Of a DNA stretch of 64,000 nt, positions 12,500 through 23,649 are shown piece after piece. The number at the start of each line of letters is the position of its first letter. The stretch's first letter is position 1. Both the position numbers and the translations under genes were made by a program. Under the pieces are notes generated by a model. It saw only the letters and a program-made list of their open reading frames with translations. It ran no database searches and was not told the origin of the DNA. The DNA is taken from the NCBI RefSeq assembly GCF_963678635.1, contig NC_087063.1, positions 16,189,006 through 16,253,005 on the forward strand, read 5' to 3'. Source of the stretch: Symsagittifera roscoffensis (lineage: Eukaryota > Xenacoelomorpha > Acoela > Convolutidae).

Positions 12500-12880
12500 C
12501 TGTTCCAACTTTCGATACGAAAGTAACGGAATATTTGTGCACGGGGTGGGTTTTTTCATCAGACAAATTTCGACTTCTTAACTAGCCGTTTTTGTCAAAA
12601 TTTTGTCAAAGTATTGTTGTCCTGAGCCTAAGTTTGAAAAAATATTTCACCTGTGATTTTTTTCGTAAAAATGTGGGGATCTAACGATTGCCCTTTTGGT
12701 CAATTTGGGACAATTAACGTGCGATATATTTCGCGCTATTAACGCGTAAGTGGAGATTTAGTTCGTCTTGGAAATCGTTCCAAATTGGTTGAAGAAAGCT
12801 TATTTGCCATAATCGATTTGTTACAAGGAGCGAAATCTATGCTTTTGTACTTTACATGGCGTGTGGGGTGATTTCATCGA
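12500..12880 (+). repeat. R-repeat copy 1 (partial)
   Basis: The R repeat is a roughly 0.5-0.7 kb family seen nine times in 12.5-22.9 kb. Its hallmarks are TCGATACGAAAGTAACGGAA near the start, a palindromic core (GCGCGATATATTTCGCGC) in the middle, GGCGTGTGGGG near the end, and a terminal GGCAGTC...CTTGATACGAGCAGT segment. This copy is cut after GGCGTGTGGGG by TTGGGATT palindromes. Confidence 0.75.
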
Positions 12881-13024
12881 TCCCAAATACTGGTCAGTAA
12901 TTGGGATTCCATTAATCCCAAAAACTGATCTATTCTAGTAAGTTTCAATTCTAGTGAAATCAAATCATGTATTTAAAAGATATAATTTTAAAGGTTACTA
13001 CACATATAAATATATGTAAAGGGT

Positions 13025-13370
13025 AAAAAGGGAATCCGCAAACAAAATGCGGATTCCACTTACAAGTTGCGGATTCCACTTACAATTTGCGAATTCCACT
13101 TACAGTTGCGGATTCCGCAACAGCTCAGTTTAACAATACAAATGTTTTAGCATTTGTTTGTGAATTCCACAAACTGTTCTGGATTCCGCAAATAAAATTG
13201 CGGATTCCGCATTTTTGCCTATTCTTCGAGCAATTTTGAGCGGTACAACGATTTAGGTATTTGTTTATGGAATCCAAAACAGCATAGAAGATTTAAAAAA
13301 AGTCGCAATATCGCGGATTCCGCGACAAATCTGATTTTAGCCTGTTGCGGATTCCTCCTACAATGCAGAG
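13025..13370. repeat. GCGGATTCCGC palindrome array 1
   Basis: The near-palindrome GCGGATTCCGC and variants (AGTGGATTCC, GCGGATTCCACTTACA) recur about ten times in 350 bp at irregular spacing. The motif is its own near reverse complement, so the array can fold into many alternative hairpins. No transposase or coding frame is associated. Confidence 0.75.
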
Positions 13371-13496
13371 AATGCACAGTTTGGCCTCGTAATGTCAGAA
13401 ATTTCTTTTTCATTTTGCTTTATTACATTTAATTTTTTAAATATTTTGTTCTGCTCCAAAAAGCCTAGGAGGCAGTCGGAACAATCAGGGCTTCGT

Positions 13497-14035
13497 TTTG
13501 ATCCGAGCAGTCTTATTCCGACTTGCGTAACGAAAGTAACGTAATATTTGTGCAAGGAGTGGCTTTTTTTTCTTCAGACAAATTTCGAGTTTTTAACTAG
13601 CAATTTTTTACTGAATTTTTTTTATATAATTTGAAAAATATTGTTTTCCTCATTTTATTTTTGAAAATATTTTTCACTTGGATTGTTTTTCAAAAAGTTA
13701 TGATGGTTTAAAGATTTTATTTTGGCCAAGTTGGGACAATTAACGCGCGATATATTCGCGCTATTAACCCTTAAGCGGAGATTTATTCCGTCAAAGAAAT
13801 CTTTCCAAATTGGTTCAAGGTAGCTTATATGCCAAAAATGATTTGTTAACAGTAGCAAAGTCTATCACTTTGTACTTAAATTGGCGTGTGGTGGGATGTT
13901 TTTACAAAAAAATTCCAAAAAAAAAAATATTTTATTTTTTACATTTAAATTTTTCATGTTAATACTGCTCCATAGACCTTAAAAGGCAGTCGAAACATTC
14001 AAGGCTTTGCCTTGATACGAGCAGTTTTGTTTCAT
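13497..14035 (+). repeat. R-repeat copy 2
   Basis: Nearly complete copy with start motif, palindromic core at about 13738-13765, GGCGTGTGG, and the terminal CAGTCGAAACATTCAAGG and TTGATACGAGCAGT motifs at about 13988-14026. Confidence 0.75.
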
Positions 14036-14618
14036 TTATGGGAAGACGCAATAATATAATGCTTGTCGAACCTACAATTACATTGAACTGGGAAGAACAA
14101 AGGCAAAAAAAAATTCAGCGACAGCTGCACAACAGTAGTTCACGACTCCAGAACTCTAAAGATGGAAATTTTCACGAAAGCCGGGATCCTTTGATCCAAT
14201 GGCAACCAAAATTTTAGAATTTTTTAATGCCCTGCCAGAAGACAAATCAAATTTCAAAAACGATTAAACAAACCGAAATTTGAGAATTATGTACCTTCAA
14301 ATTCAACTTAAGCCTATTTACATAAAATTGAATTCGTTTTTTTTTCGAACCTGAAAAGCTGTATTGATCAACAGTCTGTCTAAAAAAAGAGGCGAGTTGT
14401 AGTATTGCGAATACCACACTAACATTAACGATAATGACCAAACTGTTTGCTCTAGATTAAGAACGAGAAAAGGGGCTATTTTTTTCTCACAAGCTTGTTG
14501 GCATGTCAGTATAAATCGATGCCCTAAAAATGCCTCGAGTACTAGAATCAATTGTTTAGTTACTGTTTTTTTTTGCCGTGATAAATGAATTAAGTTTTTC
14601 AACTTTGAAAATATGAAA

Positions 14619-15445
14619 TTATCTGGGGTTTGCTACTGCAGTCTTTTTGTTAATGTTTCTTTGGACGGACAGAATTGTTTTACGTGGTGGCTTATCTGCA
14701 TCGACTGCAATTGTTTTAAGAGCTGTTCTGAGTTTCCTTTTCTCAATATCGGCCGGATCCCGAAAATGACTACGATAATTTATAATAGTGACGTTCTCTT
14801 GGAAAGTGCGCACACGTCCCTTGCATTTAGATAAATTACATCGACACGAGATCGAGGTATCTGTTAAAATTCGAGGTTTAAAAAATGCATGTGCATCATG
14901 AACTAGCTTTTAGTTGTTTTTATTTGATATTAAATTTTCCATGTACGCATGAACTCAAAAGCAATAAAAAAACACTTTGATATCTTATGTCTAGGTTTGG
15001 CAAATTAATTTTATGTCTAAGTTCCGCAAAATTGAATTCGCTAATTGATGGAAATTTTTATCTGTCAAAAACATTTATATGTTTTTAACTTTTTTAAATT
15101 TAGTTAATATAGTGCCAAAAGACACTAATAAAAAGTAGCCCTCGGCTTTTCACCTTATTTAAATCAACTAATTTTTTCATAATTATGTATATAAAAACTT
15201 TTATTTCGTTTTTTCCCTTTCGTTTTATATGCCTTCTAAGTGAATTTAAATCAATTTTTTTAATCACAACGTTAGGAGAGAATAGATCACCTTAACTTTT
15301 TTCCCGTATTGTTCAATTAATTTGTAATTGTTGACTTCTAAACAAATTTTTTTTCTCATTCAAACAAAAGTATATTCAATGAAAGTTTTTATTACGTCAA
15401 AATTATATATTTTGTAATTCTGTTAAGTTCGATATGACTTCAATA
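14619..15445 (-). pseudogene. MULE transposase 5' fragment, diverged copy
   Basis: Homologous to 11118-11940 with scattered substitutions. On the minus strand 14813-14619 still encodes the FLYWCH-like segment (MRTFQENVTIINYRSHF, then PADIEKRK), but the rest of the transposase is absent. The flank to 15445 also matches the flank of the 1,627-bp units. Confidence 0.6.
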
Positions 15446-15999
15446 AAATTTTGCTTCTTATTTTTTTTGTAGTGTTAGGAAAAAATAAGTTTGAATTGAA
15501 TGAATGACTGAATTGATTGGGTCTGGTAAGACAAAGAAAGTATCATTGTGTAATTTTGTTTGGCAACGTAATACAAACCATTTGTGAGCAGGCGGCGCTT
15601 ATTTAAACTACAGCGCAGTCACAGCTCAAGAATAAGCAAGGAAGGCTCCATCGCATATTTGACTCTCGGGAGACGACGTGCAAACCCACAGCAACACGAA
15701 ATCAATACTGATGATCAACACAAAGATCAGGACAATTAGGATCAAGTGGCCCAAGTGACGTCCCATGATTCTGATGGAAGGAACAACAATTGAAAGTCTC
15801 AAAAATGAGAAACTAGACTCAAACATTTATACTAATTTAAGATACAATTTTGTAATTAATTTTTTTGCTCTAAACCTATAATTATCTATATGTACACATT
15901 TTTAGCTATGGAGGAGAAACCAGAAATAACATTGAAACATCTCTTAATGTCCATGTTCTAAGGCAGTCGATACAGCAACAATTATGACCTCTTTAGTTT

Positions 16000-16345
16000 T
16001 CTGTTCCAACTTTTGATACGAAAATAACGGAATATTTGTGCACGGGGTGTATTTTTTCATCAGACAAATTTCGACTTCTTAACTAGCCATTTTTGTCAAA
16101 ATTTTATTATATCAATCGAAAGGTATTGTTGTCCTGAGCCTAAATTTGAAAAATTATTTCACCTGTGATTTTTTTTGTAAAGTTTTGGGGATTTAACGAT
16201 TGCCCTTTTGGTCAATTTGGGACAATTAACGCGCGATATATTTCGCGCTATTAACGCGTAAGCGGAGATTTAATTCGTCTTAGAAGTTGTTCCAAATTGG
16301 TTAAAGAAAGCTTATTTGCCATAATTGATTTGTTACAAGGATCAA
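16000..16345 (+). repeat. R-repeat copy 3 (partial)
   Basis: Start motif ACGAAAATAACGGAATATTT, core GCGCGATATATTTCGCGC at about 16230, cut off near 16345 where the second GGATTCC array begins. Confidence 0.7.
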
Positions 16346-16349
16346 AACT

Positions 16350-16535
16350 TCAGTGGATTCCGCATACATATACCTATAACGTAAACTTTGTCGTCACATT
16401 TGTTTTGTTGCGGATTCCGCAACAAGCAAATATAGCTAGTTGTACTGGGTTCCGCTATTTTGAGTGGATTCCGCGAAATGTAAGCGGAATTCGCAAATGT
16501 AAGTGGATTCTTCAAACTGTAAGTGGATTCCGAAG
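16350..16535. repeat. GCGGATTCCGC palindrome array 2
   Basis: Seven or so copies of (A/T)G(C/T)GGATTCCGC-like words, including TTGCGGATTCCGCAACAAGC at about 16408. Same motif family as array 1. Open frames across it on both strands are a product of the short repeat. Confidence 0.7.
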
Positions 16536-16784
16536 TTTGTTCAATACTGAACTTGCATTTGAACAATGTAAAGCTGAGCTGGAATTCTTATGTCTAGCAA
16601 TGCCGAGTTTAAAAGCGAAGACTTAACCATTGTCAGCGGAATCCACGAACAGGTCTTAAATCATTGGTTACCTAAGTCGATGGATGTCATCTTTTAGTAT
16701 TTTGGAGACACAACACCAAAAATTTCAATATTTGGAGTCATTGAGTTGAGAGTGTATGGAACACACATCATATCGACAAATTAG

Positions 16785-17145
16785 GTCAGTATTTGGGATT
16801 GCCTCAATCCCAAACACTGATTTTGGAAGCATAACACCGAATAAATGCAGTAATTGTAGTCATTGGGTTGAGAGTGTATGAAAACACAACACACAGCATA
16901 TCGCCAAATTAGGTCAGTATTTGGGATTCCATCGATCCCAAATACTGGTCAGTATTTGGGATTGATGGAATCCCAAAAACTGGAAAAATGTGGTATAAAT
17001 TTGGAATATATCCATTATTTGGAGTCATTGGGTTGAGAGTGATTAGAAACCCAACGCATAGCAAATCGTCAAATTAGTTCAGTAATTAGGATTCCATCGA
17101 TCCCAAATACTGGTCAGTAATTGGGATTCCATTAATACCAAACAC
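16785..17145. repeat. TTGGGATT palindrome cluster
   Basis: Repeated words GTCAGTATTTGGGATT and ATCGATCCCAAATACTGG occur as head-to-head pairs, so each unit can form a hairpin. The phrase CATTGGGTTGAGAGTG also recurs at about 16860 and 17028. A single related hairpin lies at about 12870-12935 in block A. Confidence 0.7.
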
Positions 17146-17234
17146 CAATCTATTCTAGTAAATTTCTTTTTTAGTGAAATCAAATCATGTATCTAAAAGA
17201 TATAATTTTAAAAGCTACTACACATATAAATATA

Positions 17235-17560
17235 TGTAAAGGGAATCCGCAAACAAAATGCGGATTCCACTTACAATTTGCAGATTCCATTTACAGTTGT
17301 GGATTCCGCAACAGCTCAATCTAATGATACAAATGTTTTATCATTTGTTTGTGGATTCCACAAATTAATCTGGATTCCGCAAATACAATTGAGGATTCCG
17401 CAAATTCGCCTATTTTTCGAGCGATTTTGAGGGTAACAACCATTTAGTATTTGTTTGTGGAATCCAAAACAGAATATCAAAAAAGAAGTAGCAATGTTGC
17501 GGATTTCGCGACAAATCTGATTTTTAACTGTTGCGGATTCCGCTTACAATGCAGAGAATG
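17235..17560. repeat. GCGGATTCCGC palindrome array 3
   Basis: Block B counterpart of array 1, with the same order of variants (GGGAATCCGC, GCGGATTCCACTTACA, GTTGTGGATTCCGCAACAGC). Confidence 0.75.
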
Positions 17561-17689
17561 CACAGTTTGGCCTCGTAATGTCAGAAATTTTTTTTTATTT
17601 TGCTTTATTACATTTGATTTTTAAAATCTTTTGCACTGCTCCAAAAAACATTAGAAAGCAGTCGGAACATTCAGGGCTTCGCCTTGATA

Positions 17690-18220
17690 CGAGCAGTCTT
17701 GTTCCGACTTGCGTAACGAAAGTAACGGAATATTTGTGCACGGGGTGGCTTTTTTTTCTTCAGACAAATTTCGACTTTTTAAGAAGCAATTTTTGACTGA
17801 ATTTTCTTATATCATTGGAAAGTTATTGTTTTCCTCAGCTTAAATTTGAATAGATTTTTCACTTCGGATCATTTTTCAAAAAGTTATGGGGGTGTAAAGA
17901 TTTTATTTTGGCCAATTTGGGACAATTAACGCTCGATCTATTTCGCGCTATTAATGCGTAAGCGGAGATTTATTCCGTCATAGAAATCGTTCCAAATTAG
18001 TTCAAGGAAGCTTATATGCCATAATTGATTTGTAATAGGAGCAAAATCTATCACTTTGTACTTAATATGGCGTGTGGGAGGATGTTTTTACAAAAACTCC
18101 CAAATTAAAAAAAAATAATTTTATTTTTTAAATTTAAATTTTTCATGTCTTCACTGCTCCATAGACCTTAAAAGGCAGTCGGAACATTCAAGGCTTCGCG
18201 TTGATAGCAGCAGTCTTGTT
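17690..18220 (+). repeat. R-repeat copy 4
   Basis: Near-complete copy corresponding to copy 2, with start motif GCGTAACGAAAGTAACGGAA at about 17712 and terminal AAAAGGCAGTCGGAACATTC at about 18170. Confidence 0.75.
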
Positions 18221-18805
18221 TAATTTGTAGGAAGACGCAATACTATGATGCTTGTCGAACCTACAATTACATTGAACAGGGAAGAACAAAGGCAAAAGAC
18301 AAATTCAGCGACACAGCTGCACAACAGAAGTTCACGACTCCAGAACTCTAAAGGTGGAAATTTTCACGAAAGCCGGCATCCTTTGATCCAATGGCAACCA
18401 AAATTTTAGAATTTTTTAATGCCCTGCCAGAAGACAAATCACATTTCAAAAACGATTAAACGAACCGAAATTTAAGAATTATGTACCTTCAAATTCAACT
18501 TAAGCCTATTTACATAAAATTGAATTCGTTTTTTTTTTCGAACCTGAAAAGCTGTATTGATCAACAGTCTGTCTAAAAAAGAGGCGAGTTGTAGTATTGC
18601 GAATACCACACTAACATTAACGATAATGACCAAACTGTTTGCTCTAGATTAAGAACGAGAAAAGGGGCTATTTTTTTCTCACAAGCTTGTTGGCATGTCA
18701 GTATAAATCGATGCCCTAAAAATGCCTCGAGTACTAGAATCAATTGTTTAGTAACTGTTTTTCTTTTTGCCGTGATAAATGAATTAAGTTTTCCAACTTT
18801 GAAAA

Positions 18806-19127
18806 TATGAAATTATCTGGGGTTTGCTACTGCAGTCTTTTTGTTAATGTTTCTTTGGACGGACAGAATTCTTTTACGTGGTGGCTTATCTGCATCGACT
18901 GCAATTGTTTTAAGAGCTGTTCTGAGTTTCCTTTTCTCAATATCGGCCGGATCCCGAAAATGACTACGATAATTTATAATAGTGACGTTCTCTTGGAAAG
19001 TGCGCACACGTCCCTTGCATTTAGATAAATTACATCGACACGAGATCGAGGTATCTGTTAAAATTCGAGGTTTAAAAAATGCATGTGCATCATGAACTAG
19101 CTTTTAGTTGTTTTTATTTGACCAAAA
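18806..19127 (-). pseudogene. MULE transposase 5' fragment, truncated copy
   Basis: Very close to 14618-14932, including the minus-strand frame at 19007-18813 with the FLYWCH-like segment. At about 19127 the similarity stops abruptly inside a TTTTTATTTGA context and R-repeat sequence begins, marking a rearrangement joint. Confidence 0.6.
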
Positions 19128-19556
19128 ATTTATAATACCAATCAAAAGGTAATGTTGTTTTAAGCTTAAAATTTGAAAAGATATTTCACCTGTGATCATT
19201 TTTCATAATGTTATGGGGGTTTAACGATTGCCATTTTGGCCAATTTGAGACAACTAACGCACGATATATTTCGCGCTAGGAACGCGTAAGCGGAGATTTA
19301 AACCGTCTTAGAAATCGTTCCAAATTGGTTGAATCAAGCTTGTTTGCCAAAATTGCCCTGTTACAATGGTTGAAGTGTATTTTTTTGTACTCTATATGGC
19401 GTGTGGGGTGATAAGTTCATTTAAAAAATTCAACGTTTAGAAAAGAAAATTTTCATTTTATTTTATTACATTTAACTTTTTTATGTTATTACTGCTCCAT
19501 AAACCTTAAAAGGCAGTCAGAACATTCAGCCATTCCCCCTGATACGAGCAGTCTTG
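19128..19556 (+). repeat. R-repeat copy 5
   Basis: Forward copy starting inside the element (ACCAAAAATTTATAATACCA) and running through the palindromic core to the terminal GGCAGTCAGAACATTCAG and TGATACGAGCAGTC motifs. It closely resembles copy 8 at 21727-22256. Confidence 0.75.
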
Positions 19557-19662
19557 TTCGCCTTAGCTATCTATCAATTTTGTTTCCCGTCGCGTCGTAC
19601 TAGATCTACAGGCTCTGTGTTTCGCGATGCACGGCTTTGCTGCTGTGGGTACGCTAAATTTA

Positions 19663-20195
19663 ACCATACTGCTCGTATCAGGGCGAAGCATTGAATGTTT
19701 CGACTGCCTTTTAAAGTTTTATGGTGCAGTAATAACATAAAAAATAATTGTAATAAAATAAAAGAACAATTTTTTGTCTAAAATTTGAAAATTGTTTATG
19801 AAAATCATCCCCCCACACGCCATATGAAGTACAAAAAGATAGATTTAGCTCCTTGTAACAAATCAATTATGGCAAATAAGCTTCTTTCAACCAATTTGGA
19901 ACGATTTTAAGACGGATTATTTCTCCGCTTACGCGTTAATAGCGCGAAATATATCGCGCGTTAATTGTCCCAAATTGACCAAAATGGCAATCGTTAAATC
20001 CCCGCATTTTTACGAAAAATGATCACAGGTAAAATATCTTTTCAAATTCAAGCTCAAGATAACAATACCTTTCGAATTATATTTTAGAAGTTCCGTCAAA
20101 AAAGGCTAGTTAGAAAGCCGAAATTTGTCTGAAGAATAAAACCCACCCCGAGCACAAATATTCCGTTACTTTCGTATCGAAAGTCGGAACAATAA
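19663..20195 (-). repeat. R-repeat copy 6, inverted
   Basis: Same family in inverse orientation, beginning ACTGCTCGTATCAGGGCG and ending TTACTTTCGTATCGAAAGTC. It forms a large inverted pair with copy 5 around a spacer of about 107 bp that recurs at 22257-22365. Confidence 0.75.
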
Positions 20196-20670
20196 ACTCC
20201 CCCTAATTATTAGTACAATTGAAACAGTTGCTTAAACATACTCTCTTTGGTAACTATTACTTTAAACAACAAAGCAGAGCGAAAAGGTGCATGATAACAT
20301 CTGAGGCTTTATACTTCAATTTATGTTACCAAGAGAGACCAGGCACGCATAATGACTGAGCCCTTGTTTCTCTTAGTAGGCTATCAAAGTTTCTTCCAGG
20401 CTTAAACACTCATGACATCATCGATGCTGAAGTGATACTGCTCAGTTGCTGGGATTTTGTCATCTTAAGACCTCAAAATGAACTCATAAAAAACTAACAA
20501 GAGATTTTAAATTTTGACACTGATTAATTTTGGTTTAAAATACTTTATAAGTTAACAATCATAGAGGAGTTGAAGATTGTGGTTTAGATTCCAGATACAG
20601 ATCAATTTAAAAGTGATTATGTCGCTCGGTGAATTACTAAAAGGCCGTTTTTATACTGGCACGCTCGTAT

Positions 20671-21291
20671 CTAAACGAGTACCCAATCTTCGTCTGTGCA
20701 CACCCAGATTTTGTCGAACCAATCGACAAAATCATCTTCGAACATGAATGTGATAGCTTCTGCAGTCTCCAGCTTAAAACCCAAAACTGTTCTCTGCTTG
20801 TCATTCATGAAAAAGATCGCTTTTGTCTTCTCCTGCAGAGAGAAGAAAAATTGTTTATTGTCCTGATAAAAATCTCGTATTTTGAGTACCCATTTTGGGG
20901 GTATGAAATTTACATGCCAAGGTTTTATTTCGTACGCTTCCCACCTAAGAATTGTTCAATACTGCTCGTAAGCTCGTAGAATTTCAATTTCGGAACCCTT
21001 GGGGTGCACTAAGCGCTTTTTTTCATTGCGAAAACGCGTCACCATTGGAGAACTTGTTTTTCCCGTATCTGAAAGACGCTGTAGAAAATTGTTTATTTTT
21101 TCCGAGCTCCCTGGGTCCAAAACTTCACACGCCTCGACTTTGGTTTTATCCAGTAGGGCTTCAAAGACCCGGAAGTGGTCCAATGAAGCCCCGTGTAGAT
21201 CTCCGTATGACCCAATCATATTCGCGAAAGCCATTTCGAAGTACTGAAACCAAAAAGGTCCAGCCTTGGTTTCCGATGTAAAGTTCCAGTT
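20671..21291 (-). pseudogene. Calpain-like pseudogene, truncated, with nonsense mutation
   Basis: The minus strand covers the C-terminal half of the calpain-like family. The upstream part (21234-20956) contains MAFANMIGSYGDLHGASLD, equivalent to residues about 191-209 of the intact paralogue at 54629-55762. The end has FVDWFDKIWVC and the terminal VLV plus stop. A TGA replaces the TGT codon of the EQYCTI motif at about 20954, which the other copies keep. The 5' end is cut at 21291, where R-repeat sequence starts, so roughly residues 1-171 are missing. It cannot make a full-length protein. Confidence 0.8.
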
Positions 21292-21293
21292 CC

Positions 21294-21547
21294 TTTTTAA
21301 CTAGCTATTTTTGACGAAATTTTATAAATATCATTCAAAAGGTATTGTTGTCCTGAGCTCAAATTTGAAAAGATATTTCACTTGAGATCATTTTTCGTAA
21401 AATTACGCGGGTTTAAAGATTGCTTTTTGAAAAAATGTTCATTTGGTTTCATTTGATTCTAATTTTTAATGTTATTACTGCTCCATAAACCTTAAAAAGT
21501 AGTCGGAAAGTTCAAAGCTTCGCCCTGATATGAGCAGTCTTGTTTTG
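21294..21547 (+). repeat. R-repeat copy 7 (internally deleted)
   Basis: Starts at the break of the calpain-like pseudogene with TTTTTAACTAGCTATTTTTG. It lacks the palindromic core and jumps near 21430 to the terminal TGCTCCATAAACCTTAAAAA and TGATATGAGCAGTC motifs. Confidence 0.65.
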
Positions 21548-21726
21548 TTTCAGGCACAAACATAATTTTTCAAGTTTGAATTATCTTCTCTCTTTGTGCC
21601 CTTACTTAACATGTTCTGCATAAAAAGTTTTGATGGATTTCAATAAACATGAATCGGAAGGAACTTTAGCGGAGTAGCAGAAGGGTATTTACTCATTTCT
21701 TTTAAGAGTTTGTGTTGTCTAAGTTT

Positions 21727-22256
21727 TTGTTCTGACTTTCGATACGAAAGTAACGGAATATTTGTGCTCGCGGTGGGTTTTTTTTCAGACAAATTTCGAC
21801 TTTTTAACTAACCATTTTTGACCAAAAATTTATAATACCAATCAAAAGGTAATGTTGTTTTAAGCTTAAAATTTGAAAAGATATTTCACCTGTGATCATT
21901 TTTTGTAATGTTTTGGGGGTTTAACGATTGCCATTTTGGCCAATTTGGGACAATTAACGCGCGATATATTTCGCGCTAGGAACGCGTAAGCGGGGATTTA
22001 AACCGTCTTAGAAACTGTTCCAAATTGGTTGAATCAAGTTTGTTTGCCATAGTTGCCCTGTTACAATGGTTGAAGTGTTTTTTTTGTACTCTATATGGCT
22101 TGTGGGATGATAATTTCATTTCAAAAATTCAACGTTTAGAAAAAAAAATTTTCATTTTATTTTATTACATTTAACTTTTTTATGTTATTACTGCTCCATA
22201 AACCTTAAAAGGCAGTCAGAACTCTCAGGCCTTCGCCCTGATACGAGCAGTCTTGT
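21727..22256 (+). repeat. R-repeat copy 8
   Basis: Near-complete forward copy from TTCTGACTTTCGATACGAAA to GATACGAGCAGTCTTGTTC, with core GCGCGATATATTTCGCGC at about 21959. Confidence 0.75.
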
Positions 22257-22365
22257 TCGCCTTAGCTATCTATCAATTTTGTTTCCCGTCGCGTAGTACT
22301 AGATCTGCAGGCTCTGTGTTTCGCGATGCACAGCTTTGCTGCTGTGGGTACGCTAAATTTAACAA
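22257..22365. repeat. Duplicated spacer between inverted R repeats
   Basis: Nearly the same sequence as about 19557-19662 (CCTTAGCTATCTATCAATTT, then CGCGATGCAC). The whole inverted R-repeat pair with its spacer has therefore been duplicated as a unit about 2.7 kb apart. Confidence 0.75.
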
Positions 22366-22858
22366 TACTGCTCGTATCAGGTCAAAGCCCTGAATGTTTC
22401 GACTGCCTTTTAAGGTTTTATGGTGCAGTAAGAACAAAAAAATAATTGTAATAAAAGAAAAGAACAATTTTTTTTCTAAAATTTGAAAATTGTTTATGAA
22501 AATCGTCCCCCCACACGCCATATGAAGTACAGAAAGATAGATTTAGCGCCTTGTAACAAATCAATTACGGCAAATAAGCTTCTTTCAACCAATTTGGAAC
22601 AATTTTAAGACGGATTAATTCTCCGCTTACGCGTTAAAAGCAAATTGAATAAAATGGCAATCGTTAAATCCCCACAACTTTACGAAAAAGGATCACAGGT
22701 TAAATATCTTTTCAAATTCAAGCTCAGGATAACAATACCTTTCAAATTATATGAAATGGTTCCGTCAAAAAGGCTAGTTAGAAAGTCGAAATTTGTCTGA
22801 AGAAAAAAAAACCCACCCCGAGCACAAATATTCCGTTACTTTCGTATTGAAAGTCGGA
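22366..22858 (-). repeat. R-repeat copy 9, inverted
   Basis: Inverse copy that matches copy 6 but lacks part of the palindromic core at about 22635. It is followed by the same downstream sequence (ACTCCCCCTAATTA) as copy 6. Confidence 0.75.
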
Positions 22859-23037
22859 ACAATAGACTCCCCCTAATTAATAGTACAATGGAAACAGTTG
22901 CTTAAACATACTCTCTTTGGTAACTATTACTTTAAGCAACAAAGCAGAGCGAAAAGGTGCATGATAACATCTGAGGCTTTATACTTCAATCTATGTTACC
23001 ACCCGAGTCGAGACTTTTCACCTAATTTCAAGCAAGA

Positions 23038-23505
23038 TTTGAGCGGTTTGAGCGGTTTTTTTAGACAATTAAGCTCAAAGTCTTGCTTCAAAATGAGCGA
23101 TTTGAGCGGTTTTTGAACGGTTTTATCTAAAAAAACCGCTCAAAAACCGCGCAAGATTTGAACGGTTTTGAGTGGTTTATCTAAAAAAACCGCTCAAAAA
23201 CCGCTTTGAGCGGTTTTTGAGCGGTTTTTTTAGATAAACCGCTCAAAACCGGTCAAATCTTGCGCGGTTTTTGAGCGGTTTTCTTAAATAAACCGTTCAA
23301 AAACCGCTCAAACCGCTCATTTTGAAGCAAGATTTTGAGCGCAATTGTCTAAAAAAACCGCTCAAACCGCTCAAATCTTGCGCGCTTTTTGAGTGTTTTG
23401 AACGGTTTTTTTAGATAAACCGTTCAAAAACCGCTCGAACCGCTCATTTTCAAGCAAGATTTTGAGCGTAATTGTCTAGAAAAACCGCTCAAATCTTACA
23501 TTTTT
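23038..23505. repeat. GAGCGGTTT / AAACCGCTC array, left
   Basis: The 9-bp word GAGCGGTTT and its reverse complement AAACCGCTC appear dozens of times in direct and inverted order, joined by AAGCAAGATTT and TTAGATAAACC linkers. Long stretches are mutually complementary, so many overlapping hairpins are possible. Confidence 0.9.
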
Positions 23506-23649
23506 TCCAGTGGTTATTTTGCTCGAGAATTTGAAGAAAGTCGCTCACATTGTTTTTGGTCAAGACATCGAAAAAAAATATTGCTTGATTTGAGAACGGT
23601 TAAGCACTTTTTTCAAATTGTAGATAGTACTTCAACTACATCTTGGCGT

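Larger units (their letters stand above)
11922..14618. repeat. Segmental repeat block A
   Basis: Most of this block returns at 15446-18805 with moderate divergence: the start (TTGAATTGAATGAATGACTG region, 11990 vs 15500), the R-repeat copies, the GGATTCC array and the spacer with CTGCACAACAG at about 14127 vs 18319. Block B is longer because of an extra 0.6 kb of palindromic TTGGGATT sequence. Small frames at 12055-12352 recur only as broken frames in block B, so I do not call a gene. Confidence 0.8.
15446..18805. repeat. Segmental repeat block B
   Basis: Diverged duplicate of block A (11922-14618), with extra palindromic sequence at 16680-17140. Together with the MULE ends at 11118, 14619 and 18806 this shows a tandem array with a period of 3.5-4.2 kb. 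Confidence 0.8.
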
